Below, piece by piece: positions 43,909 to 52,266 of a stretch of 64,000 nucleotides of DNA; the first letter of the stretch is position 1, and each line of letters opens with the position of its first letter. Location: the NCBI GenBank assembly GCA_963667715.1, contig OY763926.1, positions 2,232,001 through 2,296,000 of the forward strand, given 5' to 3'. A program made the translations under genes and the position numbers. Below the pieces are notes generated by a model. That model made no database searches and was not told the origin of the DNA. It saw nothing but the letters and a program-made list of their open reading frames with translations. Origin of the DNA: JAFGDI01 sp963667715 (lineage in GTDB: Bacteria > Planctomycetota > Phycisphaerae > Sedimentisphaerales > SM23-30).

Positions 43909-44065
43909 TATCTCCTATGTAAACAAAAAGTAGCACTGGTCCAACTGCTATCACTAATGCAACTATGGTAAGTAATATAATAGCCCATTTATTCCCCCTA
44001 TTCTTTAAGCAAATTCTCAGTGCTAACACATATATAATCACCACGAAAAAAACATTAATTAACAT
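43904..44065 (-). CDS. 53 aa two-helix membrane peptide
   Basis: ATG 44065 has an AAAGGAAAGGG ribosome-binding site 8 nt upstream. The product has two hydrophobic stretches (INVFFVVIIYVLALRI and WAIILLTIVALVIAVGPVLLFVYI) with a short basic turn (CLKNRGNK). No family recognised. Its stop codon lies inside the repeated motif. The small size and hairpin topology would suit a membrane-acting immunity or toxin peptide; this is speculative. Confidence 0.5.
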   Translation of the reverse strand: MLINVFFVVIIYVLALRICLKNRGNKWAIILLTIVALVIAVGPVLLFVYIGDS

Positions 44066-44180
44066 TTTAATTACCCTTTCCTTTCACACATGTATGTATC
44101 ATTAGATCATAATAAATACCTACAAATGTCTAACAATTATGCACTAATGCGGGACGTGTAACTGTTTGTGTTAACAAAGC

Positions 44181-44564
44181 TTATGGGAAAGACTCCTGAC
44201 ACCTTTTATTTAGTCCCAATGGAACTCTAAACTTCTCAATAATATCCGCATTATCTCCTACGCCACCGACCTTGCCATCTTTGCCATAGCTGATAAGCTT
44301 AATATTTAGTTCTGAATCATATTCGTAGATTATTTCTCTACCCCAATAATCTTCCAGACTATTGTTATAACCTTCCCTTGGAGGAAGGCCGGAAAGCTTA
44401 CCGGGTAATTTATTGTTTTCTATAAAAAAAGTATTTATCCTATCACCTATACAGCTAATTGTTGTTATTGTATATGAATAAGGAGGAACCCTGTCAACAA
44501 ACAGAAAGAACAATATAATACATATCGCTATAACACAAATTATCCATTTATTAGAACAATGCAT
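44181..44564 (-). CDS. GspG-like pseudopilin fragment with repeat-derived C-terminus
   Basis: 127 aa from ATG 44564, which has GAGG 6 nt upstream. An N-terminal helix (WIICVIAICIILFFLFV) lacks the prepilin peptidase Gly-Phe-Thr-Leu-Glu motif. The soluble part is GspG-like: FFIENNKLPGKLSGLPP, DYWGREIIYEYDSELNIKLISYGKDGKVGGVGDNADI. The last 11 residues (GLNKRCQESFP) are encoded by the GGTGTCAGG motif, so the original 3' end has been replaced. Similar stand-alone GspG-like proteins occur in toxin islands, but a role here is not shown. Confidence 0.65.
   Translation of the reverse strand: MHCSNKWIICVIAICIILFFLFVDRVPPYSYTITTISCIGDRINTFFIENNKLPGKLSGLPPREGYNNSLEDYWGREIIYEYDSELNIKLISYGKDGKVGGVGDNADIIEKFRVPLGLNKRCQESFP
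44191..44217 (-). repeat. GGTGTCAGG motif fused in frame to the GspG-like gene
   Basis: Minus strand GGGACTAAATAAAAGGTGTC then AGGAGTC, followed by TTTCCCATAAGC and GTTAACA. It is read through in frame; the stop TAA comes from the CCCATAA tail. Confidence 0.75.
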
Positions 44565-45580
44565 AAAGCACCTCAAATAATTCAGTACGAAGCTCCTGTT
44601 ACCGCATCAACATCTAAAAAACCAGGTGCTTTTTCAAATTCAAGCTGCACATACAAGCGACAATTATGCCTGGCAAGAGAATAAACATCTCGTGTTCCTA
44701 TACGACGTTGAATATCCTTTTAAGGGCAACCTTATATCAGCCTCACCCTTACACCTCACTGCCATCTTAACTTCTTTTTTATCGGATTTGCCGATGACCT
44801 GGGAGTCGACTAAGGTGGCTGACATGCTAATTGTAGTGGGTATTGATGAAAATTAAAGGATATTTTTCGCTGGTGTCCGAACGGGGGATTGATTGTTTGA
44901 GCGTGATGAAGAATAGTTGCCAGGGATTTTAGGATAAGAAAGTGAAGTGAAGAGTTTTTACCATGGAGGTCATGAAGTGGGAAGAGTTTTATATCCACAG
45001 ATTTAGTGAAAGGTGTTCGCTACTGCGAACGCAGATTGATTAATTTACGCAGATTTAAGAGAGGGAATAATTAAGATTTTGTGAACCGCTGAGGTCACAG
45101 AGAAGTTAGGTTGAGTCGTAACCAATAGTTTTATGTAAGAAGAGAATTAAGATTTAACGCAAAGGCGCGAAGTCGCAAAGAGTTGGTTGGCGATGTAGGT
45201 ATTTTATGGAGTTTGTGGGTTGGTTGGGAAGTAAGGAAGAAGACTTAAGAATCCCGACGTGTATCGGGAAACTCTTGCGCGGGGGCGAATTTGGGTTGGT
45301 TGGAGATGGTGGCATTGAGAAGATTTGTTACCATAAGTTTATGGAGGTCATGAAGTGGGAAGAGTTTTATATCCACAGATTTAGTGAAAGGTGTTCGCTA
45401 CTGCGAACGCTGATTGATTAATTTATGCAGATTTAAGAGAGGGAATAATTAAGATAATGTGAACCACTGAGGTCGACAGAGGACACTGAGAAGAAGAGGA
45501 TGTCACGCAAAGGCGCCAGGTGCTTCGCACCCGCAAAAGAAGAAAAATAGTATGAGCCAGGATTTATAGGATAAGAAAAT

Positions 45581-45808
45581 GCGGATGTTGGAGACGCAAT
45601 ATTTTGCGTCTCTACGTGGGTTCGGGATATTGTTGGAGAATGTTAAGTTGAGTGGGAACTGATGGGCCGTAAGACGCAAGAGGTTACAGAGAAGAAAAGC
45701 GGCGTGTGGGGAAAGGGTATGGCCGCCCTACTTTCTGGATGGTCTGATTGTTTGGGTGGGAATATTAAGAGTGTGTAACTATTTTTGTTAACGTGGCTTA
45801 TGGGAACG
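45581..45808 (+). repeat. right copy of ~225 bp direct repeat flanking the toxin island
   Basis: Counterpart of 40170-40392. It is directly followed by an intact double GGTGTCAGG motif (45808-45854), whereas the left copy is followed by the degenerate one. Confidence 0.8.
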
Positions 45809-45854
45809 ACTCCTGACACCTTTTATTTAGTCCCGACACCTTTTATTTAGTCCC
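45808..45854 (-). repeat. tandem double GGTGTCAGG motif at the right end of the island
   Basis: Minus strand GGGACTAAATAAAAGGTGTC occurs twice in tandem, joined by GGGACTAAATAAAAGG, the second ending AGGAGTCG followed by TTCCCATAAGCC. No gene immediately upstream on that strand. Confidence 0.8.
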
Positions 45855-46041
45855 GCGGAGGCGCAGAGAAAAGAAAAATTAATAATAAGAGTTTAACGCT
45901 AAGTCGCAAAGGGTTGGTTGGAGGTATAGGGTTTTATGGAGCTTGTGATATGATTCGAAAGTAAGGAAGAAGAGTAAAGATATGGTCAATATTAAGGCAT
46001 GACATAATTCATAATAGAATTTGCAATGGTATATTAGGAAT

Positions 46042-46061
46042 CACAAGCGGGGACGCTTGTG
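46042..46061. repeat. dispersed palindrome, CACAAG family, copy 4 (inverted orientation)
   Basis: CACAAGCG-GGGA-CGCTTGTG flanked by GAAT on the left and CTAC on the right, that is, opposite orientation to the copies at 13704, 23487 and 32189. Confidence 0.8.
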
Positions 46062-46197
46062 CTACTTATAGGAACTCTTGTGAGGAGGGGCTGGTTGGAT
46101 GTTGGAGACGCAATATTTTGCGTCTCTACGGAGGACAGAGGAGACGCAATGTATTGCGTCTCTACGTGGGGGTGGGATGTTGTCATGGTTGGTGGTG

Positions 46198-49100
46198 TTA
46201 GTGTGTTAGGGAAATAATTTGAGTTGGGGTAAGTGGTCTGTTGTATATTTTCAGGTCGTCGAGGTGTCCTTTGAAGAAGCGGGCTGGGGTCTGGATACCT
46301 GGGTCTGGGGTGATGTCCATGGCACCGATGAGCAGTTCTTCGGTTTGACTGGTGTTAATAATGTGGTCAATAGAATCGGCGTTGGTGGCGACTTCGCAGC
46401 CGTCGACGTAAAGCTTAAGTTTAGTTAAATTGTTTGCCTGTTCTGGGAGAGTGATTGCGATATGGTGCCAGGTATTGTCTTCCAGATCTGGGCCGCCTTT
46501 GATACGAGCACCGAAGATACCAACTGCAAGCTGGCCGGTAGCATCGTCGATAGCTATGAACCATTTCTGGCCGGTTTGCTGGCTGTCGTTTTTACCCCAG
46601 CTGGCGATGACGAGTAGAGAATGATCGTTATTAGCGAGGTCCTGGTTAACTTTGATCCATGCAGCGACGGTACGGGGGGTGGCTTTTGCCGGTGCGAAAT
46701 AGTCGTTAATAAGCAGATAGTCGTTAGTGCCGTCGAAGAGTAGAGATCTTTTGTAGTAGTCCATGGTACGGAGTGGTGTGCCGTAGGTTGTACATGGGCG
46801 GTTATAGTTGGAACTGTCAGAGATATCGTTGTCAAAGTTTAGATACAATTGCAGAGAAGAGTCGTTAAGCCAGTTATGAGCAAGTTGAGCGAAGTCAAGC
46901 ATAGGCAGCTGGCTATATAGGTCAGGCTGAGAGTCCAGCCAGTTTTGCAGGAACCCAGCGAGATCGTCTACCCCCCTGCTACCAGAATATATATTATCGA
47001 CATTTATTTGTAACTGGGCGGTGCGAGAAAGACCGTTAGTATTTTGGGCGTTTATGTAGAATGAGTTTATGCCGGGGTTTGAGTCTTTGGGAGTGCCAGA
47101 TATTGTGCCGTCGGAGGCTAGAGAGAGCCATTGTGGGCCAGAAAGTTTAGTGAAGGTAAGGTCAGAGCCTTGTGGGTCGGTGACGAAGCTGGCAATAGAG
47201 CTGGTATATGGTGAGTCTTCACAAGCGTCAGGTGCGATGATGGGGTTAGTTGTGAAGTATGGAGAATTTTGGTTTTTTGCGAAGCTGGTGATAGCAGCAA
47301 CCTCGGTTTTAGATAGAGCATGGTCGTAAATTCTGAAATCGTCTATCATGCCGCTGAAGAACGGGTCAGGCCACTGGCTTTTGGCGATATAGTTGTATGT
47401 GAGTCCAACGTCGGTTGGGTTGAGGGTTATGGTGTTATTAGTGGCAACGGCAGAGCCATTGATGAATAGGGTTGCGGTATCGTCTAGCAAGGTAACGGCA
47501 ATATGAGTCCACTGGTTAGCGGTGAGTTGAGATGTTTCGAGGATCTGTTCGCCGCCTCCGCTGGCGGTTGTGATCGCGAATTTTAGAGTATTATTGGCAC
47601 TTCTGGGAGTGAGAAACATGTACTTTGTGGTATTATCTCCGAAGTCGAATATTCTTTGCCATTGTGAAGAGCCGGTCCAATAGACCCAAGCGGCAACGGT
47701 TATGTCAGTATGGTTGATTGCTGCTTTGGGAATAGAAATGTAGTCGTCGAATCCGTCGGCGAGTAATGCTTTGGTGTTGGTGTATCCAGCGGAGTAGTCA
47801 GGCGAGCCGTAAGCGGCAGCGTTGTTGCCAGAGCCAGAGGAATCAGTGGTATTGTTCTCCATGTCGTAATGAGCGGTACAGTTATCGATAGCGGAGATGG
47901 TTTGCAGGTTTATAATGAAGGTATGGTCGCCGGAATATACGGTTCCCATATCGGTATCGTCTTTGGTGTAGGTTGTATAGGCAGATCCGGCAGTGTAGGA
48001 GTCGGTGCTGGTTCCTGCGGATTCAAAGAAGAAGTCGCTATAATCGTCAAGTACGGTTAGATCGAGAGCGTAGGTGGTATTTGGAGCTAAGAGAAGATTG
48101 TTGTCCAGCTCGAAGTATATCCATGTTCCGGTACCAGTTTTATCGGCAGCGGCGTCATCAGACATGAGGTCTGTGCCGGTTTCGATGCCGGAGATGGTGT
48201 AGTCTTTGATGAGCAGATTGGATAGGGTTGTGCCATTAGCTTGTGAGAGTCTGAGCTGGAGGCGGGCACCCTGATTATTGATATCCCAGTTGGTACCAGA
48301 GGCGTTTGGTTGAGCGTATGATACGTGTTTAAGCCATAGTCCGGAGACATGGTAGCCATTGAGGTCTGGGCCAGTAGTGAAGCTTTGCCCGAGCGAGGTA
48401 CGATTTTGGCCGATATAGGTAGCAGAATTATTGCCGTAGCCGATGTTGTCAGCGTAAGAATCGGAGGTATTTAGCTGATATATATCGCTGTCAGTAATAG
48501 CAGGAGTTTCAGATTGGAAAGATATATTGGCTGGTACGAGCGATTTGAACGTTGCTGAGATGGAGTATGATCCGTGAATGCTATTGAAGGTATAGCTATC
48601 CATAGATCCGATGGGAAAGCCGTTGAGTATAACCTGATCAACTTCGTAGCCATTTTCAGGTAAGAAGGTGAAAGTAGTGCTCGAACCGGGGTTGGCGGTG
48701 ACAGCACCATCGGGTATGATATAGCCATTGGCCTGAGCTGATGCGGTGATGGTATAATTGGTGGGGTTATATTCGAACCAGCGAGTGTAGATGTCGGCCT
48801 TGCCGTCGATACCGGAATCGATATTGATAGAATAGTCGAACTTTGCAGTACGGGTTGCTTCGCCATTGTAAATGTAGTCGGTATTGCAGATGACGGCGAC
48901 TATGACATTATTGAGTACGTTGGCGAGCGGGATGGAGCAGGAACCGGAGCTGACAGGTGAACTGTAGTGGACATTGCCGCTGGTATCACGATAAGTGAGC
49001 TGGCAGCTCATGTTTGAACCGATCGGGTTGAAGGTTATAGCCGCTTCGGTAGCTGTTTGGTCAATGGTAAGTGGAATCTGGTTGGCACCACTCCATCCGG

Positions 49101-50310
49101 GAAGGGTTCTGTCTTCAGGTTCGAGTATGTTTCCTGTTTGAGTGGTCTTTGCATAGCAGGTAGCATTCCATACTGGGCAGTCGATCCAGTAAGGCGCCCA
49201 TTCGGCTTTTATTTCAGCATTCCAGCCACCATTGAGTAGCTGGCGGTATGCGTAGGACCAGAGCCCGAAGTCGCAGAACGCCTGACGGGCACGATATTCC
49301 TGAATGAGTCGGCGAGTTTGCTGGGAGCCTATGCCGTTGGGGGCTTCTGCGAGATCCTGTAGTAGTCTGCCGCTACGGTCGCAGTATCGCCATAGCCAGG
49401 CGATACTTTGCGGGCCGAGTATGACTTCCATAGCATGTGGGAAAGCTTCGCCGTACTGACTGCCACCGAGAAGATTTCGCCATGTGCATATTTGCTGAGA
49501 GCCTTCGAACATGTTAACACCTTCTGCACAAGGGCCACCAAATGAGCCGTCCTGCAGCCATCCGGTATAGCATTCGATGGGCATAAAAGGAGCGATAGCA
49601 GCGCCGACACTGAGCCATCCCATGCCGTCGAAGTTACCAGAACGCTGAGCTTCCATAGTACCCTGCAGCCAGGTGTTGCCGCCCTCCTGGAACCAGCAGG
49701 CGTTTTTACAGCCGGGCATGCTGGATAGAATAGAGTGTATTCCTTCGTGTACCATGGCCCCCTGCTGATAGCCAGCGTCGGAGCCGGTATATGTGGGATC
49801 GAAACACGCAACGGGAAAATATGAAGCGAGGATCATAGGCCATGCCTGATTATTGTACCAGGTAGTGCCCTGCCAGCCGCCCTTGTCGGTATTGGAGGCC
49901 GAGTCGGTGCTGAGTCCGGAGCCATATAGGTATACGGTGCTGTAATAGCCGTTGCGGGCACGATAGTCCCTGGGCCAGCGCATAATGTCTGTGATATAAG
50001 AGAAGTCGTCGTTAAGTCGCTTGATAAGGGGTATCCAGCCATCTTCGGTGACAGCTGGGTTTTTGTCGTCACCCCAGCGGAAACACCACCATCCGTCGGC
50101 ATAAGTGCCTGCTACACCAGTGACATCGTCGAGAACCATGGTGGGCGGCTCGAGAGTGCCGAACTCGTCTTGATAATCGTATGAGACAGTAGGAGAATAT
50201 TGGGGCCATTGGTAATAGTCATCGGCTTGTAAGATGGCTGCGGGAGACAAAAAAGCCGCTAGCGTTAGAACCGAACTGAACAGGTGCTTAGTGAAATGGC
50301 CTGAGTACAT
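46198..50310 (-). CDS. giant exported LamG protein with gluzincin-like peptidase motif
   Basis: 1370 aa. ATG 50310 has AGAGGAGGA 5 nt upstream. Signal peptide (FSSVLTLAAFLSPAAILQA), then a domain with HEGIH (residues ~185-189) and, 17 residues after the second His, the E of WFQEGGN: the HExxH...E arrangement of gluzincin metallopeptidases. A beta-rich region follows (GYIIPDGAVTANPGSSTTF, a repeat often seen in surface proteins), then LamG 1 (~812-1005), an Ig-like putative-cadherin type domain (~1015-1105), the planctomycete linker GVDDLAGFLQNWLDSQ...FAQLAHNWL, and LamG 2 (~1160-1365). No PEP-CTERM anchor. Probably a secreted or surface-bound protease or adhesin; activity is inferred from the motif only. 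Confidence 0.82.
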   Translation of the reverse strand: MYSGHFTKHLFSSVLTLAAFLSPAAILQADDYYQWPQYSPTVSYDYQDEFGTLEPPTMVLDDVTGVAGTYADGWWCFRWGDDKNPAVTEDGWIPLIKRLNDDFSYITDIMRWPRDYRARNGYYSTVYLYGSGLSTDSASNTDKGGWQGTTWYNNQAWPMILASYFPVACFDPTYTGSDAGYQQGAMVHEGIHSILSSMPGCKNACWFQEGGNTWLQGTMEAQRSGNFDGMGWLSVGAAIAPFMPIECYTGWLQDGSFGGPCAEGVNMFEGSQQICTWRNLLGGSQYGEAFPHAMEVILGPQSIAWLWRYCDRSGRLLQDLAEAPNGIGSQQTRRLIQEYRARQAFCDFGLWSYAYRQLLNGGWNAEIKAEWAPYWIDCPVWNATCYAKTTQTGNILEPEDRTLPGWSGANQIPLTIDQTATEAAITFNPIGSNMSCQLTYRDTSGNVHYSSPVSSGSCSIPLANVLNNVIVAVICNTDYIYNGEATRTAKFDYSINIDSGIDGKADIYTRWFEYNPTNYTITASAQANGYIIPDGAVTANPGSSTTFTFLPENGYEVDQVILNGFPIGSMDSYTFNSIHGSYSISATFKSLVPANISFQSETPAITDSDIYQLNTSDSYADNIGYGNNSATYIGQNRTSLGQSFTTGPDLNGYHVSGLWLKHVSYAQPNASGTNWDINNQGARLQLRLSQANGTTLSNLLIKDYTISGIETGTDLMSDDAAADKTGTGTWIYFELDNNLLLAPNTTYALDLTVLDDYSDFFFESAGTSTDSYTAGSAYTTYTKDDTDMGTVYSGDHTFIINLQTISAIDNCTAHYDMENNTTDSSGSGNNAAAYGSPDYSAGYTNTKALLADGFDDYISIPKAAINHTDITVAAWVYWTGSSQWQRIFDFGDNTTKYMFLTPRSANNTLKFAITTASGGGEQILETSQLTANQWTHIAVTLLDDTATLFINGSAVATNNTITLNPTDVGLTYNYIAKSQWPDPFFSGMIDDFRIYDHALSKTEVAAITSFAKNQNSPYFTTNPIIAPDACEDSPYTSSIASFVTDPQGSDLTFTKLSGPQWLSLASDGTISGTPKDSNPGINSFYINAQNTNGLSRTAQLQINVDNIYSGSRGVDDLAGFLQNWLDSQPDLYSQLPMLDFAQLAHNWLNDSSLQLYLNFDNDISDSSNYNRPCTTYGTPLRTMDYYKRSLLFDGTNDYLLINDYFAPAKATPRTVAAWIKVNQDLANNDHSLLVIASWGKNDSQQTGQKWFIAIDDATGQLAVGIFGARIKGGPDLEDNTWHHIAITLPEQANNLTKLKLYVDGCEVATNADSIDHIINTSQTEELLIGAMDITPDPGIQTPARFFKGHLDDLKIYNRPLTPTQIISLTH

Positions 50311-50845
50311 ACTATCCTCCTCTAATATCAAAGGTATACCCTTAGTTAATCATGTGTTATGTCATATGGCAGGGTTAATTTTGTATAGCTCTTGTATTCA
50401 ATAGTACAAAACGAAGATATGTGAATCAAGTGGAATTTGCCGGGGATGGGTGTGGTGATATGAAAGGGGTTATGGGTTGCGAGTCTGATGTAAAATGTTG
50501 ACAGATAGAGAGATACGAGAGGTTGGTGAGGGTGTTGCCAAAATGGGAATTGGTAATAACCAGATAAGTAGGCAGATAGTTCAGTGATAGCTGGATAATG
50601 AGACAAAAAAATATAGTTTATAATATGATTTTTTTTTGAGGGGTGGGAGAAGAAGTGTGAAAGTGTAGAGGTGCAAAGGTGCAGTAGGTATGGCTTGGAG
50701 TTGGTGGAATGTATAGGAGATATTTAAGGATAATTATGAAGTGATATGAATATATAAATTGTATATGACTAATTTCTATAATATATACTTTTGCTATGCA
50801 AGATCATGAATCACAAGCAAGGATGCTTGTGCTACCTATAAAGTG
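50311..50845. other. 535 bp gap with one dispersed palindrome
   Basis: No gene. G-rich on the top strand, with a TTTTTTT run at ~50629. The palindrome at 50812-50831 sits 15 bp from the radical SAM gene stop and may end its transcript. The promoter of the LamG gene should be near 50320-50400. Confidence 0.5.
50812..50831. repeat. dispersed palindrome, CACAAG family, copy 5 (inverted orientation)
   Basis: CACAAGCA-AGGA-TGCTTGTG with GAAT before and CTACCTATA after; 8 bp arms with a compensatory G-to-A / C-to-T pair change relative to copy 4, which supports selection for pairing. Confidence 0.8.
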
Positions 50846-52264
50846 TTAGTATGCGTTGGGGCCGAATAGCTCTTTTAGGACTTTCCAGCCGTCGGACTCT
50901 AGTTTTTCCCATTGAGAGTCGTTATGGAAGTCGAAGTTTTTCCATTTGTCTGTTAGCTCTTCGGCTAGCTGGTGCAGAGATGGGTTGTCGAAGAGGCGGG
51001 TTAGTCTGCGACCGACGAACTTGGAAGAGAAGGTGATGCGTTTGAGCAGAGTTCTGGTCTCGGGATCGTGCCAAGGGGCATTGTAATTGTGGCGGTCGAA
51101 GTCGATCCAGCCGGCAAGCGAGTTTGGCATACGGTCCTGATAATGGGTGCCCAGCTCTGTGCCGGGGTATGGCGAGAGGGTGTAGAAGGTATTGTTCAGG
51201 GCGTTGGGGTTATCGTTTAGCAGGGTAAGTGCCAGATCGATAGTCATTTTGATATCGTCGTGGGTTTCCTGGGGGAAGCCGGTCATGTAGTTGTACCAGG
51301 TTTCGATACCAGTTTTTGCGAGGCGTTTGTTAATTTCGATGAACTCTTCGACAGTTTCCTCTTTTTTGATCTGCTGGAGTATGCGTGGTGAGCCGCTTTC
51401 GATGCCAACGCCGAGGTGGTAAAGGCCCATAGACTCAAGATACGGCAGATCGCTGCGGAGCAGGCCGTCGGCACGTGCCTGAATGGCCCATTTGAAGCGG
51501 TTGTTGATGCGAGCGGCGAGCTCATTAAGCAGCGGGATATTAACGGATAGGTTTTCATCGTGGAAGAATATGCCGTCGAGGCTGTATTTTTCGACGAGTA
51601 GATCGAGCTGTTCGATAGCGTGATCAATGGACATTTTACGCCAGCCAAGCCCCTTATTGAGGGCTGGATTACAGCAGAAGGTGCAGCGGTACGGGCAGCC
51701 TCGACTGAAAAGAAACGGCAGAGATCGGCCGGGAATAGCGGCGATATGAGCGTAGTTTTCGACATCGACGAGATGGTACGGTAGATGGCCAATAGAATCG
51801 AGATCTACGGGCGGGAAATCGTCAGCATATAGAACCGGAGCCATAGATTCGCCGGAGGCGAGAGAATCGATGAGTTGTTTGAATACAACTTCGCCGTCGC
51901 CTGCAACAGTGTAATCGATGTCGGGGTCCTGTTGGGTTTGTACTGGTATGAGCGAGGCATGTATGCCGCCCATGACGGTGGTGATGTCTGATAGTTTGGC
52001 CATATGAGCCAGCTGGCGGGCGTACTTGATCTGTTTGCCGGTAAAGCTGGAAATACCGACGCAAACTGGTTTACGGTCGAGCTGAGCCTGGAACTTTGCG
52101 ATAGGCTCAACACGCTGGTCATAGATGACGACTTCGTAGTCGTTTAGCAGTACAGCGGCCAGATAGAGCAAGGCCAGCGGCGGCTGTAGGCTAACGCCCT
52201 TTGCATCGGCTTCCATAGCTGGATAAGCCAGCAGAACTAATGGTCTATTACTATTATTATTCAT
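50846..52264 (-). CDS. B12-binding radical SAM protein
   Basis: 472 aa from ATG 52264; TTG 52270, overlapping the previous stop codon, is possible. The N-terminal cobalamin-binding-like domain (LALLYLAAVLLNDYEVVIYDQRV ... TVMGGIHASLIP) lacks an obvious DxHxxG, as in many of these proteins. The radical SAM core has SRGCPYRCTFCCNP (CxxxCxxC) and FFHDENLSVN. It is a class B type enzyme that typically methylates or rearranges unactivated carbons. It is the last gene of a rimO-glycosyltransferase-methyltransferase-rSAM run on one strand, so the substrate is probably a glycan or lipid made there; that is inference. Confidence 0.85.
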   Translation of the reverse strand: MNNNSNRPLVLLAYPAMEADAKGVSLQPPLALLYLAAVLLNDYEVVIYDQRVEPIAKFQAQLDRKPVCVGISSFTGKQIKYARQLAHMAKLSDITTVMGGIHASLIPVQTQQDPDIDYTVAGDGEVVFKQLIDSLASGESMAPVLYADDFPPVDLDSIGHLPYHLVDVENYAHIAAIPGRSLPFLFSRGCPYRCTFCCNPALNKGLGWRKMSIDHAIEQLDLLVEKYSLDGIFFHDENLSVNIPLLNELAARINNRFKWAIQARADGLLRSDLPYLESMGLYHLGVGIESGSPRILQQIKKEETVEEFIEINKRLAKTGIETWYNYMTGFPQETHDDIKMTIDLALTLLNDNPNALNNTFYTLSPYPGTELGTHYQDRMPNSLAGWIDFDRHNYNAPWHDPETRTLLKRITFSSKFVGRRLTRLFDNPSLHQLAEELTDKWKNFDFHNDSQWEKLESDGWKVLKELFGPNAY

Positions 52265-52266
52265 AT

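Larger units (their letters stand above)
44565..46197 (+). repeat. 1.6 kb repeat-filled gap, right flank of the island
   Basis: No convincing gene. A 76-codon frame at 44626-44856 is discussed under rejected items. From ~44930 it is a dense mosaic of forward repeats: CACAGATTT/GTTCGC-TACT-GCGAAC at 44992-45062 and 45372-45440, AACGCAAAGGCGC (45140-45160), GAATCCCGACGTGTATCGGG (45249-45268), GGTGCTTCGCACC (45519-45531), GAGACGCAATATTTTGCGTCTC (45591-45612 and 46101-46125), and the right island repeat 45581-45808. Confidence 0.7.

Noticed and set aside
44626..44856. 76-codon frame (GTG start) ending in KVADMLIVVGIDEN
   Set aside because: No ribosome-binding site, no recognised family, and it starts in low-quality sequence between the GspG-like gene and the repeat mosaic. 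At most it is the decayed 3' end of a lost gene.
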